Below are positions 26,344 through 35,840 of a DNA stretch of 64,000 nucleotides, piece after piece. Source of the DNA: Enhydrobacter aerosaccus (GTDB taxonomy: Bacteria > Pseudomonadota > Alphaproteobacteria > Reyranellales > Reyranellaceae). A program made the position numbers and the translations under genes. The stretch spans positions 1-64,000 of the forward strand of contig NZ_FUWJ01000003.1 in NCBI RefSeq assembly GCF_900167455.1. The letters run 5' to 3'. Position 1 is the stretch's first letter; every line of letters starts with the position of its first letter. Under the pieces are notes generated by a model that saw nothing but the letters and a program-made list of their open reading frames with translations, searched no databases and had not been told where the DNA came from.

Positions 26344-27228
26344 GTGAGCATCACCATCACTCCCACTCATCCCGACTTCGTCGCTGAAATTTCCGCGATC
26401 GATCTCGCGCAGCCGCTGCGGCCCGAGGATCGCGATGCGATCGAGGCGGCCATCAACCGCTATGCCGTCGTGGTCTTTCGCGACCAACGCCTCACCGACG
26501 AGCAGCAGATCGACTTTGCCCGCCACTTCGGGCCGATCCACTCCTCGGCGCAGCGGGCGCGGCATCAGAGCATCAAGCATCGGCTGACCTCCGACGAGAT
26601 CGCCGACATTTCCAATCTCGACGGCGACGGCAAGGTGATGGACCAGACCGCGCGCCGGCGTCTCGATTGGCTGGCCAACCGGCTGTGGCACACGGACGCC
26701 TCGTTCCGCGCCGTGCCCGGGGCCTTGTCGCTGCTCTATGCGCATGTCGTGCCCGACGAGGGCGGCGAAACGGAGTTCGCTGACATGCGCGCCGCCTACG
26801 ATGCGCTTCCGGAGGCGAAGAAGAAGGAGATCGAGGGCTTGGTCGCGGAGCACTCGATCTGGCATTCGCGCAGTCAGCTCGACGTCCGCACCTACTCACC
26901 GGAGGAGCTGGCGAGCCTGCCGCCCGTGCCGCAGCGCGTGGTGCGCACCCATCCCGGCTCGCATCGCAAGACGCTCTATATTGCCAGCCACGCCTCGCAC
27001 ATCATCGGCATGCCGGTGCCGGACGGCCGACTATTGCTCCTCGACCTGATCGAGCACGCAACGCAGCCCCAATTCGTCCATGCCCATCGCTGGCGCGCCG
27101 GCGATCTGGTGGTATGGGACAATCGCTGCACCATGCATCGCGCCCGGCCCTTCGACACAGGCAAGGTGCGCGACCTGCGCCGTGTCACCACGCGCGACGT
27201 CGCCTCGACGCTCGAGCAAGCAGCCTGA
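26344..27228 (+). CDS. TauD/TfdA-family 2-oxoglutarate dioxygenase
   Basis: Fe(II)/2-oxoglutarate oxygenase of 294 residues. The iron triad is H116 and D118 (LWHTDASF) and H265 (CTMHRARP); the 2-oxoglutarate Arg is one of R276-R280 (KVRDLRRVT). N-terminal segment ITITPTHPDFVAEISAIDL is typical of the TauD fold. GTG 26344 follows a purine-rich GGAGG at 26334-26338. Substrates in the family include taurine, alkylsulfonates and herbicide acids; this one is unknown. A second, distantly related copy lies at 43289. Confidence 0.9.
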   Translation: MSITITPTHPDFVAEISAIDLAQPLRPEDRDAIEAAINRYAVVVFRDQRLTDEQQIDFARHFGPIHSSAQRARHQSIKHRLTSDEIADISNLDGDGKVMDQTARRRLDWLANRLWHTDASFRAVPGALSLLYAHVVPDEGGETEFADMRAAYDALPEAKKKEIEGLVAEHSIWHSRSQLDVRTYSPEELASLPPVPQRVVRTHPGSHRKTLYIASHASHIIGMPVPDGRLLLLDLIEHATQPQFVHAHRWRAGDLVVWDNRCTMHRARPFDTGKVRDLRRVTTRDVASTLEQAA

Positions 27229-27241
27229 CCGACGGCCGCAG

Positions 27242-27970
27242 CTATTGCTGCGGCACCACCTTGACGAGATGGTTCGGCCTCCAGCCGGGCACGAGCTCCA
27301 TGCGCTTCTGCCACCAGCGCGGCAGGCCGCTCGGATCGGTCTTGCGTTGCAGGTAGTAGCCCTGGAGCGGCTGGACGAATTCCCAGATGCGGCGCAGCTC
27401 CTTGACCGGCGTGTCGTGCACGTCGACACGAAGATCGACCAGCGGCACCGGCTCGCTGCCATGGACGAGCAGCGCGGCCGAGGTCAGCCCCTCGGGCTGA
27501 CCATTGGAGCGGGCGCCGGCCTCCAGCGCCCGGACTAGACGCTCCGCCAGCGGCAGGTCGCTGCCCTGCGTGCTGCTGAATTCCCGCCAAGTATCTTCGA
27601 GACAGATCTCAGTGAGCACATTGCCGGCGACAGCAAAACCGTCGCCGAGCTTGTGTCCGCAATGCGCCGGCGCGTTCGCACCGGTGAAGCCGGCGACGCC
27701 GCCGAACATGTCGACCAGCGTCACCTGGCGGCTTTGCCAATAGGGATCCTTGGCGGCGAGTTCGGCCAGGGTGCCCGCGGCGGAGGCACCGGTGGCCAGC
27801 AGCTGGCCCGCCATCGCCCGATGGATCGGCGAGGCCACCACCTGATAGGCGACGGCGCCGCGCCCGCTCACCACCAGTGGCACTGCCGCGCCGACCATCG
27901 GTGAATAGGTAGCGACCGCGACACCGTATTGTCCTGTGCGGGGGCAGCGCGCGACGATGGAATAGGTCAT
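27242..27970 (-). CDS. DUF1028 family protein (Ntn-hydrolase-like)
   Basis: Protein of 242 residues starting MTYSIVARCPRTGQYGVAVATYS, the characteristic beginning of DUF1028. Further landmarks are GRGAVAYQVVASP and GFTGANAPAHCGHKLGDGFAVAGN. The family fold is Ntn-hydrolase-like but its activity is unknown. It follows the Bug binding protein gene by 21 bases and a divergent LysR gene lies further on, suggesting one regulated group with a hydrolase-like enzyme and a carboxylate uptake protein. Confidence 0.9.
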   Translation of the reverse strand: MTYSIVARCPRTGQYGVAVATYSPMVGAAVPLVVSGRGAVAYQVVASPIHRAMAGQLLATGASAAGTLAELAAKDPYWQSRQVTLVDMFGGVAGFTGANAPAHCGHKLGDGFAVAGNVLTEICLEDTWREFSSTQGSDLPLAERLVRALEAGARSNGQPEGLTSAALLVHGSEPVPLVDLRVDVHDTPVKELRRIWEFVQPLQGYYLQRKTDPSGLPRWWQKRMELVPGWRPNHLVKVVPQQ

Positions 27971-27991
27971 GAGTCGTCTCCTCGGGAAAGA

Positions 27992-28945
27992 TCAGTGTTT
28001 CAAGCTCGCCTGCACGCGGTCCCAATCGCGCTGGAAGAGAGCGCGAAGCGACTCGACGTCCGACGGCCCCAGCAGAAAGCCGAGCGCCTCGATACGCGCC
28101 CGCACCTCCGGCTCGGCGAGGACGGCGGCGATCTCCTTGTTCAGGCGCGCCACCGTCTCGGGCGGCGTGCCCGCCGGCGCAAAGATCGCGTTGCTCGCCA
28201 GCGCATCGTAGGGAACGCCCGCTTCGATCAAGGTCGGTACCTCGGGCATATCGGGAACGCGATGCGCCATGGCCGTGGCCAGGACCCGCAACTTGCCTTC
28301 GCGCACCAGCGGCATCTGCACGGCGGCCGACCCGACATTCACCTGGATCACGCCGGCCAGCAGATCCAGATCGAGCGGCGGCAGACCGCGATAGGTGAGG
28401 TGTTCCATCTTGCCGCCGGCCGCCTTCTCGATGGCCGTGCAGGCTTGGTCGTCACCGCCGCCCTCGCCGAGGATGCCGCAGTTCAGCTTGCCCGGGTTGG
28501 CGCGCAGATAGGCCATGAACTCGGCAATGTTGTTGGCCGGAACAGAGGGATGGACGACGAGGACTGCCGGCAGGCCCGCGACGAACGCGACTGGTTCCAG
28601 TGCCTTCATCGGATCGAAGTTCAGATCCTTCAGGTTGGCAGCGACAGGCAGGATGGCGCTGCTGTGCATCAGCAGCGTCTGGCCGTCGGGCTTGGCGCGG
28701 GCCACAGTCTGCGCCCCAATGACACCGCCCGCACCGCCGCGATTGTCGACGACGACCGGGACGCCGAGACGCGGGCCGAGCCGTTCGGCGAGGATGCGCG
28801 CCAGGGTGTCGGTGGCACCGCCCGCAGCGTATGGCACGACGATTGTCACCGATGTGGTGGACGATGCAGGCTTCTGCGCCGCGGCCGGCAACGCCGTCGA
28901 AAGCGTGAACGCGACAAGGACGAGAAGCCAACGGGCGAACGTCAT
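27992..28945 (-). CDS. Bug-family tripartite tricarboxylate transporter receptor
   Basis: Periplasmic binding protein of 317 residues with signal peptide (MTFARWLLVLVAFTLSTALPAAAQ). The Bug family signature is IVVPYAAGGATDTLARIL near residues 31-48, with VVDNRGGAGGVIGA following. The usual TctA/TctB membrane partners are not nearby. The shorter ATG 28945 was chosen, directly ahead of the signal peptide. It is cotranscribed with the DUF1028 gene downstream. Ligand unknown; carboxylates are usual. Confidence 0.9.
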   Translation of the reverse strand: MTFARWLLVLVAFTLSTALPAAAQKPASSTTSVTIVVPYAAGGATDTLARILAERLGPRLGVPVVVDNRGGAGGVIGAQTVARAKPDGQTLLMHSSAILPVAANLKDLNFDPMKALEPVAFVAGLPAVLVVHPSVPANNIAEFMAYLRANPGKLNCGILGEGGGDDQACTAIEKAAGGKMEHLTYRGLPPLDLDLLAGVIQVNVGSAAVQMPLVREGKLRVLATAMAHRVPDMPEVPTLIEAGVPYDALASNAIFAPAGTPPETVARLNKEIAAVLAEPEVRARIEALGFLLGPSDVESLRALFQRDWDRVQASLKH

Positions 28946-29056
28946 GACGGCCTCCTGAGCGACCGTCAGAACATTTACACACGCGCCAGCAACCTGACGT
29001 TGGCAAAAGGACAAACCCTGACTTCACCGATTTTGCAGACTCGGCGCAGCTCGTCC

Positions 29057-29986
29057 TCAAGGTGCTCCGGGCTCGAGCAGGAAACTGCCGTCCGCTGCCA
29101 TGGCCCGCACATCGTCCTCGAGACTGCCAGCCAGGAGCTGGGCCGCCCGCGTCGGCGTGCGCGAGCGCGACCGGCCCAGCACCAGGGTTCGTGTGATGAT
29201 TGGCTTCTGAATCGGTGCCGCCGTCAGCAACCCGACATCGAGATCTGCCCGCACGGCGTGCAGCGACGCGAATATGTGAGCGAGGCCGTTCATCGCCAGC
29301 GCGCGCAACGCCTGCAGGGCGCCAACCTCGAAGCGGACGTCCAGGGAGAATTTGCGCTCGCGCGCCACTGCTTCCAGATGGGCACGAAACGGCTCCTCCC
29401 TCTCCGGCAGGGCCAGCGGCACCTTGGCGAGATGCGCGAACGGCAGAGGCCGGTCGAGCCGATAGCCGCATGAACGGCCGCCGACCAGCAGCATCCGCTC
29501 CGAGAACAGCGGCGTGACCGAGGGATCGGAAGCGGGATCGATATCGAAGTACAGGGCGATGTCGAGATCGCCCGCCTGCAGCATGCGCCGAAGCTGGTTG
29601 GAGATGCCCCCCACCAGTCGAATGTTGACCGCGGGATAGCGTGGGATGAAGCCCGTTGCCAGCCGCGCGCTCAGCGCATCCAGAAGCAGCCACGGAAGGC
29701 CGACCGCGACCTTGCCCGCGACGGCATTGCGCCGCGATTGCATCTCCGCCTTGAGCTGCTCGAGGTCCGCCAGGATGGGACGCGCGCGTTCGATCATGCG
29801 TCGGCCGGCATCGGTCGGCGTCAGCCCCCGGCCGTGCCGCTCGAACAAAGGGGTCCGCAGTTCCTCCTCCAGCAGCCTGATCTGCCGGCTGAGGGCCGTC
29901 TCGACGATACGCAGCCGCAGCGACGCCTTCTTCAGGCTGCCCACTTCGGCCACCACGAGCAGCGTCTGCAACTGGCGCAAGTCCAT
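29057..29986 (-). CDS. LysR-family transcriptional regulator
   Basis: Regulator of 309 residues. The N-terminal winged helix-turn-helix lies at MDLRQLQTLLVVAEVGSLKKAS...TALSRQIRLLEEELRTPLF. The rest is the effector-binding domain (VRLVGGISNQLRRMLQAGDLDIALY). It lies upstream of and on the same strand as the Bug/DUF1028 genes, 111 bases from the Bug start. It probably controls them, inferred from proximity. ATG 29986 begins the conserved segment; a longer frame to 30040 exists. Confidence 0.9.
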   Translation of the reverse strand: MDLRQLQTLLVVAEVGSLKKASLRLRIVETALSRQIRLLEEELRTPLFERHGRGLTPTDAGRRMIERARPILADLEQLKAEMQSRRNAVAGKVAVGLPWLLLDALSARLATGFIPRYPAVNIRLVGGISNQLRRMLQAGDLDIALYFDIDPASDPSVTPLFSERMLLVGGRSCGYRLDRPLPFAHLAKVPLALPEREEPFRAHLEAVARERKFSLDVRFEVGALQALRALAMNGLAHIFASLHAVRADLDVGLLTAAPIQKPIITRTLVLGRSRSRTPTRAAQLLAGSLEDDVRAMAADGSFLLEPGAP

Positions 29987-30111
29987 GACAGTCCGTTCGA
30001 TCGCGTTATCCGCATCGATGCCTAGCACGAGTCCTGCCACACGCCCATTTGCCGGTGGAACGGAAGCCCGCGGATACCTAAATAGGGCTTCCTTCCTTTC
30101 GGGACATTCTC

Positions 30112-31365
30112 GTGGCCAGACGATCCGGAAGCGCCGATCTGCCTTTGCATACGGGCCGTGTGCCGGCCTGGCTCGGCCAGCGCATGGCGCGGCTGGGGGC
30201 GGTGATTGCCGAGACCATCGTCCATCACTATGGGCGCGAGGAATTCCTGCGCCGGATGGCCCATCCCTTCTGGTTCCAGTCCTTCGGGGCGGTCATGGGC
30301 ATGGACTGGCATTCCTCCGGCATCACGACCAGCGTCATCGGCGCCCTGAAACGCGGGCTGGCGCCACGCGCCGGCGAGCTCGGCCTGCATGTCTGTGGCG
30401 GCCGCGGCAGCCATTCGCGCCAGACGCCGCACGAGCTGGCGTCGATTGGCGACAAGGTCGGGTTCGATGGCCACGCCCTCGCCCGGGCCAGCCGTCTCGT
30501 CGCCAAGGTCGACAGCGCCGCCGTGCAGGACGGTTTCGATCTTTATCTGCACGGCTTCATCGTCGCCGACGACGGCAAGTGGGTCGTGGTTCAGCAGGGC
30601 ATGAATGGCGAAAGCCGATTGGCGCGCCGCTATCACTGGCTGTCGGAAGATCTGAAGAGCTTCGTCGATGCGCCGCATACGGCCATCGACGGTCAGAACC
30701 AGGGCGAGATCGTCAACCTGACCGATCGCCGAGCCGCCGCGTCTCGGCAGGGCCAGCTCGAACTATTGTCCGACTTCGGTCCCGACCGCATCGTGCGCGA
30801 GGTTGCCGCGCTGGAAGGCCGGAGCGCCGAACCGGCCCTGCCGGAACTGCCTTTGCTGCCTCATCTCGTCATGCCGGCGCATCACGACGTGCGGCCGAAG
30901 GATGTGATCCTGCGGCGTCTGCATGGAGCGCTGGCAGCAGCAGCGGACAGCGGCCCGACCGACTTCGCCGATCTGCTGCTGGTGCCGGGCGTCGGCGCAC
31001 GCACGGTGCATTCCCTGGCCATGGTGGCCGAGGTCGTGCACGGCGCCCCTTGCCGTTTCGCCGATCCGGCGCGCTTCTCGCTCGCACACGGTGGCAAGGA
31101 CCGGCATCCCTATCCGGTGCCGGTCAAGGTCCTCGACGAGACCATCGCCGCGCTGAAGTCGGCGCTCAACAGCGCCAAGCTCGGCAACGACGAAAAGCTG
31201 GGCGCCATCCAGCGGCTGGACCGACAGGCGCGCCAGCTCGAGCGTGACGCCAGCGGCCCGAGTTTCGAGGCCTTCACCGCCGAGGAACGGCGGCGCTCGC
31301 CGGACTATGGCGGCCGCAGCGTCTTCGGCTGGGAACGTCATCCGCCCAAGGCCGGGCTCAAGTAG
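30112..31365 (+). CDS. DUF763 domain protein
   Basis: Protein of 417 residues. It opens with ADLPLHTGRVPAWLGQRMARLG, the conserved start of DUF763, and contains HVCGGRGSHSRQTPHEL and an EDLKSFVDAPHTAI segment. The family is known from archaea and some bacteria and is suspected to act on nucleic acid, but nothing is proven. The region PGVGARTVHSLAMV resembles a helix-hairpin-helix. GTG 30112 is preceded by a weak SD. It converges on the DUF2867 gene, overlapping by 8 bases. Confidence 0.85.
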   Translation: MARRSGSADLPLHTGRVPAWLGQRMARLGAVIAETIVHHYGREEFLRRMAHPFWFQSFGAVMGMDWHSSGITTSVIGALKRGLAPRAGELGLHVCGGRGSHSRQTPHELASIGDKVGFDGHALARASRLVAKVDSAAVQDGFDLYLHGFIVADDGKWVVVQQGMNGESRLARRYHWLSEDLKSFVDAPHTAIDGQNQGEIVNLTDRRAAASRQGQLELLSDFGPDRIVREVAALEGRSAEPALPELPLLPHLVMPAHHDVRPKDVILRRLHGALAAAADSGPTDFADLLLVPGVGARTVHSLAMVAEVVHGAPCRFADPARFSLAHGGKDRHPYPVPVKVLDETIAALKSALNSAKLGNDEKLGAIQRLDRQARQLERDASGPSFEAFTAEERRRSPDYGGRSVFGWERHPPKAGLK

Positions 31366-31894
31366 GATCGGACGGCCAGCCTCGCCGCGACGCCCGACTC
31401 AGCATGGATCGCACGACCAGACGATGGAACGGCAGGATCACCGCAAGATAGATCCGTCCCAGAAGGTTGTGACAATGAACGACGGTCGTGGCGACGAACT
31501 CGTCCGGTCCGTCGGCGTGCCTCTTCCCCAAACGCACGGAGAGGCGGAAATCGAGATGGCGGTCGTCCTCGCCGAGGATCAGCTCGTCGTCGTGGACAGC
31601 GAGCAGCGGGAAGAAGTCGATACGCCGCGCAGTATCGACCGAGCCGCGCAGGCTCGACGTCGTCTTGACGCCGAACGGGCGCATGATGGCATCGCGGATC
31701 GCCAGCAGGACCCTGAACCACGCCGGCGGATCGGACAGCATGAAGCGCGTGAGCCGCTCCATGTCGCGCGATGCCGACGGCGGCAGGGCGACAGCGAAAG
31801 CATCGGCGAGATCGGCGCCGGCATAAAGAGCGGCCAGCCGGCTGCCCGCGGGCACGGACACCTCACGAACGGACGCTTCGCCGACAGACGACAT
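31358..31894 (-). CDS. DUF2867 family protein
   Basis: Protein of 178 residues with the DUF2867 features DAFAVALPPSASRDMERLTRFMLSDPPAWFRVLLAIRDAIM and a late DEFVATTVVHCHNLLGRIYLAVILPFH. It has one membrane-prone segment near the end. Its role is unknown. The start lies one base from the panC stop, so it is likely read in the panC transcript. It overlaps the DUF763 end by 8 bases on the opposite strand. Confidence 0.8.
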   Translation of the reverse strand: MSSVGEASVREVSVPAGSRLAALYAGADLADAFAVALPPSASRDMERLTRFMLSDPPAWFRVLLAIRDAIMRPFGVKTTSSLRGSVDTARRIDFFPLLAVHDDELILGEDDRHLDFRLSVRLGKRHADGPDEFVATTVVHCHNLLGRIYLAVILPFHRLVVRSMLSRASRRGWPSDPT

Positions 31895-31895
31895 G

Positions 31896-32747
31896 TTACA
31901 CGGCGATGTTGTCGATCAGGCGGGTACGGCCAAGCCTCGCCGCGGCGGCGATGCGGGCGGGTCCGGTCACCTTCGCGAGCGGCGCCAGCGTGTTGGCATC
32001 GACGACGCTGAAATACTCCACCTTGTCGAAGCCGGCCTTCAGCAGCGATTGCGTCGCCTCCGCCTCGGCTGTCGCGCAGGCGGTCCGGCCATCGCGCACC
32101 GCATTGGCCGCCGTCACCAGCGCACGATACATCGCCAGCGCCCGCTGCCGTTCTTCCGCCGACAGGTAGCGGTTGCGCGACGACATCGCGAGCCCGTCGG
32201 GTTCGCGAATGGTCGGCATGCCGACGATCTCGACCGGCAGGTTGAGATCGCGCGCCATGCGCTTCAGCACCTGGAGCTGCTGGTAGTCCTTCTCGCCGAA
32301 ATAACCGCGATCCGGTGTCGCCATCATCAGGAGCTTGCACACGACGGTGGCGACACCTTGGAAATGGCCGGGGCGGAACGGGCCGCACAGCCCTTCGGTG
32401 ATGCTGCCACCGACCGTCACGGTCGTGAGTTGCGGACCGGGATACATCTCCTCGACGCTCGGCGCGAAAACGATACGGCAGTGGGCGGCTTCGAGCTTCG
32501 CGAAATCATCGGCTTCGCCGCGCGGATAGGCGGAAAAATCCTCGTTCGGGCCGAACTGCGTCGGGTTGACGAAGATCGAGGCGACCGGAACGTCGCCGCG
32601 ATCGAGCGCCCCCTTCACCAGACTGACATGACCTTCGTGTAGGGCGCCCATCGTCGGCACCATGCCGATCGTACGGCCGGCGGCGCGATACTCGGCCACG
32701 GCGCGGCGCAGGTCGGAGACGGTTCGAACGATCGCAAGCGAGGTCAT
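31896..32747 (-). CDS. panC: pantothenate synthetase
   Basis: Enzyme of 283 residues that joins pantoate and beta-alanine using ATP. The ATP-binding HxGH-type motif is HEGH (H37/H40) following GMVPTMGALHEGH. Other family segments are ASIFVNPTQFGPNEDFSAYPR and SSRNRYLSAEERQRAL. The start ATG 32747 matches MTSLAIVRTVSDLR; a longer frame upstream is not family-like. panB and panD are not in the window. Confidence 0.96.
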   Translation of the reverse strand: MTSLAIVRTVSDLRRAVAEYRAAGRTIGMVPTMGALHEGHVSLVKGALDRGDVPVASIFVNPTQFGPNEDFSAYPRGEADDFAKLEAAHCRIVFAPSVEEMYPGPQLTTVTVGGSITEGLCGPFRPGHFQGVATVVCKLLMMATPDRGYFGEKDYQQLQVLKRMARDLNLPVEIVGMPTIREPDGLAMSSRNRYLSAEERQRALAMYRALVTAANAVRDGRTACATAEAEATQSLLKAGFDKVEYFSVVDANTLAPLAKVTGPARIAAAARLGRTRLIDNIAV

Positions 32748-32885
32748 GGTGCGTCCCAGGTTGCAGGGCGCGCAGGGAACACCGCGCGCTCCCGCCTGAC
32801 AAGCACCGAATTGCGGCCGATTTCGCGCCCGGAGCATCGCTGGCCGCACGGCACTCCGGGAAAGAAAGGCGCAGAAAGGCACGGC

Positions 32886-32908
32886 CGACAGGATAGCTCC
32901 ACCTGTCG
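32886..32908. promoter_or_regulatory. perfect inverted repeat between panC and the TPR gene
   Basis: CGACAGG (32886-32892) and CCTGTCG (32902-32908) form 7-base arms with a 9-base spacer in the 221-base divergent gap. It lies 60 bases before the TPR gene start. It may be an operator or chance; no known regulator is matched. Confidence 0.4.
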
Positions 32909-32968
32909 TTGTATCGATCCATCGTCGCGCGCTAAGGTTGAAGCGGGGATGACGGCAGAGAGAGCGGA

Positions 32969-33721
32969 ATGCGAGCTTTGATGATCGGCCTGATGGTGGC
33001 GGCCGGCTGGACCACCGCAGCCTCGGGGCAGGCTGGATCGACGACCGACGATGGCGCGTTCTTCGACGATCGCGCCAGCCATAATCAGGAATCCGAAGAG
33101 GACAGGAAACTCGGTGAGTTGCTGATAAAGGGCGCGAAGCTCTCAATGTCAGGACGCCAGTCCGAGGCGATCTTCATGTATTTCGACCGCGTCGCCTCCG
33201 TGTACGAGGCGCGCTACAAGGACAAGAACGTCGACTATTTCTGCGCCCGGCATATGGCCGAGCAACTTTTCTATCTGGTGCACCGGGCCAACTCGGGCAC
33301 CAAGAGGCCGGCTGTCATGGCGCCGATCAACTGGGCGCTCAGCTACTACCTGAAGGCCCACGCCCTGGTGGATCTTGGCCGCCCCTCGGAGGCGAAGGCG
33401 CCTCTGGAGCGGGCGCTGGCCCTGGCCCCGCAAAATGCGCTGTTCCTGTCCGAGCGCGGATATCTCTATCAGATGCAAAAGGACTGGCCGGCATCTCTGG
33501 AAACCTACAAACAGGCCGAAGCGGCCGCCCAGCAATTCTCGCCAAACGAGACCCGGAATACCGAACTGGCTCGTGCCTGGCGGGGGCAGGCCTACACGCT
33601 GATCGAGACCAATCACCTCAGTGAGGCGGAAGCTCTCTACAGGAAGTGTCTCGATCTCGATCCCAACGACGCAAAGGCGAAGCGCGAGCTGCAATACATT
33701 GCGCAGCTCAGGCGACGATAG
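32969..33721 (+). CDS. secreted TPR-repeat protein
   Basis: Protein of 250 residues with a short signal peptide (MRALMIGLMVAAGWTTAASGQA). The rest contains tetratricopeptide units: LKAHALVDLGRPSEAKAPLERALALAPQNALF, RGYLYQMQKDWPASLETYKQ and LIETNHLSEAEALYRKCLDLDPNDAKAKREL. The N-terminal mature region has two cysteines at most (one in DYFCARH). It probably forms a periplasmic scaffold. Partners unknown. Confidence 0.8.
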   Translation: MRALMIGLMVAAGWTTAASGQAGSTTDDGAFFDDRASHNQESEEDRKLGELLIKGAKLSMSGRQSEAIFMYFDRVASVYEARYKDKNVDYFCARHMAEQLFYLVHRANSGTKRPAVMAPINWALSYYLKAHALVDLGRPSEAKAPLERALALAPQNALFLSERGYLYQMQKDWPASLETYKQAEAAAQQFSPNETRNTELARAWRGQAYTLIETNHLSEAEALYRKCLDLDPNDAKAKRELQYIAQLRRR

Positions 33722-33742
33722 CGTTCGAAGCGCGCGCGGCGG

Positions 33743-34804
33743 TCATCCTTTCAGGAAATCCGCCGCCGCCGCGATCAGGCGCTCGGTGTCCTCAGCCGTC
33801 CCGACGGTGATGCGCATATAGGGCGCCGTGCGCGGCTTGTTGAAATGGCGCACCAGCACCGCCCGCTGGCGCAGCGCAGCCGCAAACGCGGCTCCGTCCC
33901 GCGCCGGATGGCGGGCAAAGACGAAGTTCGCGCTCGAGGGCAGCACGTCCAGCCCCAGTCGCGTCAACTCGCGCGTCATCACCTCGCGTCCGGCCACGAC
34001 CCGGGCGCAGCTCTGACGGAAATAGGCGTCGTCATGCACCGACGCCGTTGCGCCGGCGAGCGCGATGCGGCCGAGCGGATAGGAATTGAAGCTGTCCTTG
34101 ACTCGGACGAGCGCCTCGATCAGCCCGGCATCGCCCAGCGCATAGCCGACGCGCAGCCCAGCGAGCGCGCGCGACTTCGACATCGTCTGCACCACGAGCA
34201 GGTTGGGATGGTCGGCGATCAGCGGCACCGCGCTCTCGCCACCGAAATCGACATAGGCCTCGTCGATCAGCACCGGGATGTCGGCATGCTCCTCGAGTAG
34301 CCGGGCGATCTCCGCCCGCGACAGCGCGATGCCGGTCGGCGCATTGGGATTGGCGAGCACGATCGCGCCCGCCTCGCGCCGGTAGTCCTCGATCCGTACC
34401 CGCAGGCCGTCGTCGAGCGGCACCGTCTCGCAACTGAGGCCGAACAGCTGCGCCCACACGGGATAGAAGCTGTAGGTGACGTCGGGATAGAGCAGCGGCC
34501 GCGGCTGCTTCAGCAGCGCCACGAAGGCATGGGCCAGCACCTCGTCCGAGCCGTTGCCGACGAACACCTGCGCGGGCGTCACGCCATGATGGGCCGCCAG
34601 CGCCTCGCGCAATTCGGTCGCCTCGGGATCGGGATAGAGCCGCATCGTGTCGGCGGCGGCGGCCCGCATCGCCTCCAGCGCCAGCGGCGAGGGACCGAAC
34701 GGGCTCTCGTTGGTGTTGAGCTTGACCAGATTGGCGATCCGCGGCTGCTCACCCGGCACATAGGGCGAAAGCTCGCGGGTGACCTGGCTCCAGAAGGCGT
34801 TCAT
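33743..34804 (-). CDS. hisC: histidinol-phosphate aminotransferase
   Basis: PLP-dependent transaminase of 353 residues. N-terminal NTNESPFGPSP and the PLP-lysine segment SKSRALAGLRVGYALG are present, with PNAPTG (substrate loop) and VDEAYVDFGG-like core. It converts imidazole-acetol phosphate to histidinol phosphate in histidine synthesis; aromatic transamination is an alternative. The start ATG 34804 gives the family-like beginning MNAFWSQVTRELSPYVPGE. It converges with the TPR gene, 21 bases apart. Confidence 0.93.
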   Translation of the reverse strand: MNAFWSQVTRELSPYVPGEQPRIANLVKLNTNESPFGPSPLALEAMRAAAADTMRLYPDPEATELREALAAHHGVTPAQVFVGNGSDEVLAHAFVALLKQPRPLLYPDVTYSFYPVWAQLFGLSCETVPLDDGLRVRIEDYRREAGAIVLANPNAPTGIALSRAEIARLLEEHADIPVLIDEAYVDFGGESAVPLIADHPNLLVVQTMSKSRALAGLRVGYALGDAGLIEALVRVKDSFNSYPLGRIALAGATASVHDDAYFRQSCARVVAGREVMTRELTRLGLDVLPSSANFVFARHPARDGAAFAAALRQRAVLVRHFNKPRTAPYMRITVGTAEDTERLIAAAADFLKG

Positions 34805-34997
34805 CGGTGTATCCGGTTGGGGCGCGATGGCGGGCTTATGCCATCGCGCGACCGGCCGTGCCACCCGAGCCTCGACGCAAGGCGAGCCGCAACTGGCAGA
34901 CCGCCCGGCCGCGTGCTCATATCCCGTTCCCGGGTGTGATGGCATGGGCGGCGCGGGCGTGCAGGCAGGCGCGAGCGAAGCCGTGGGGAGACCTATT

Positions 34998-35786
34998 GTG
35001 TCGGGACAACAATTCCGCTTCGACGATGGCGCCGTCTATGAGCGCATGATGGGCATCTGGAGCAGGCTCGCGGGAGAACAGTTCCTCGATTGGCTTGCTC
35101 CTGCATCCGGATTGACGTGGGTCGATGTCGGCTGCGGCAACGGGGCCTTCACCCAGCTCCTTGTCGAGCGCTGCGCGCCCGCGGCGATCGAGGCGATCGA
35201 TCCGGTGGAAGGCCAGATCGCCTATGCCCGGGCCAGAATCCCCGACCCGCCGGCGCGGTTCCAGCAGGGCAACGCGATGGCGCTGCCCTTCGCCGACCGC
35301 CAGTTCGACGCCGCCGTCATGGCCCTCGTCATCTTCTTCGTGCCCGATCCCGCCAAGGGCGTTGCAGAGATGGTCCGGGTCGTGAAACCCGGCGGCTGGG
35401 TATCGGCCTATGCCTGGGATATCCCCGGCAACGGCTTGCCCATGGGTCCGATTCGGGCCGAGTTGCGCGCCATGGGCTTGGAACCGCCGTTGCCGCCGAA
35501 CCAGCAGGTATCCAGTCTGAAGGGCTTGGCGGATCTCTGGACGCGCGCCGGCCTCGATGCCGTGGAAACCCGGGAGATCATCGTTCCAAGGAGCTTCGCG
35601 GACTTCGACGACTACTGGACGACATCCATTCTGGCGCCCGGACTTTCGACGATGATCGCGGCGCTGCACAAGCCGACCCTCGAGCAGCTCAGGCACAAGG
35701 TGCGGGCGCGCATGCAATCAGGACCGGACCGCAAGGTGCAGGAGACGTCGCGGGCAAACGCCGTGAAGGGAGTGGTGCGCCGCTAG
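34998..35786 (+). CDS. class I SAM-dependent methyltransferase
   Basis: Methyltransferase of 262 residues of the UbiE/MenG-like type. SAM motif I is WVDVGCGNGAFTQLL (about residues 38-52), then IEAIDPVEGQIAYAR, and later VVKPGGWVSAYAWDIPG. The GTG at 34998 is preceded by GGGGAG at 34985-34990, so the longer frame upstream was not used. Substrate unknown. It lies divergent to hisC. Confidence 0.85.
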   Translation: MSGQQFRFDDGAVYERMMGIWSRLAGEQFLDWLAPASGLTWVDVGCGNGAFTQLLVERCAPAAIEAIDPVEGQIAYARARIPDPPARFQQGNAMALPFADRQFDAAVMALVIFFVPDPAKGVAEMVRVVKPGGWVSAYAWDIPGNGLPMGPIRAELRAMGLEPPLPPNQQVSSLKGLADLWTRAGLDAVETREIIVPRSFADFDDYWTTSILAPGLSTMIAALHKPTLEQLRHKVRARMQSGPDRKVQETSRANAVKGVVRR

Positions 35787-35840
35787 ACTAGACCGGCGCA
35801 GAGAGACAACTACTCGCGCCTGCGACGCTCAGGGGAGGAC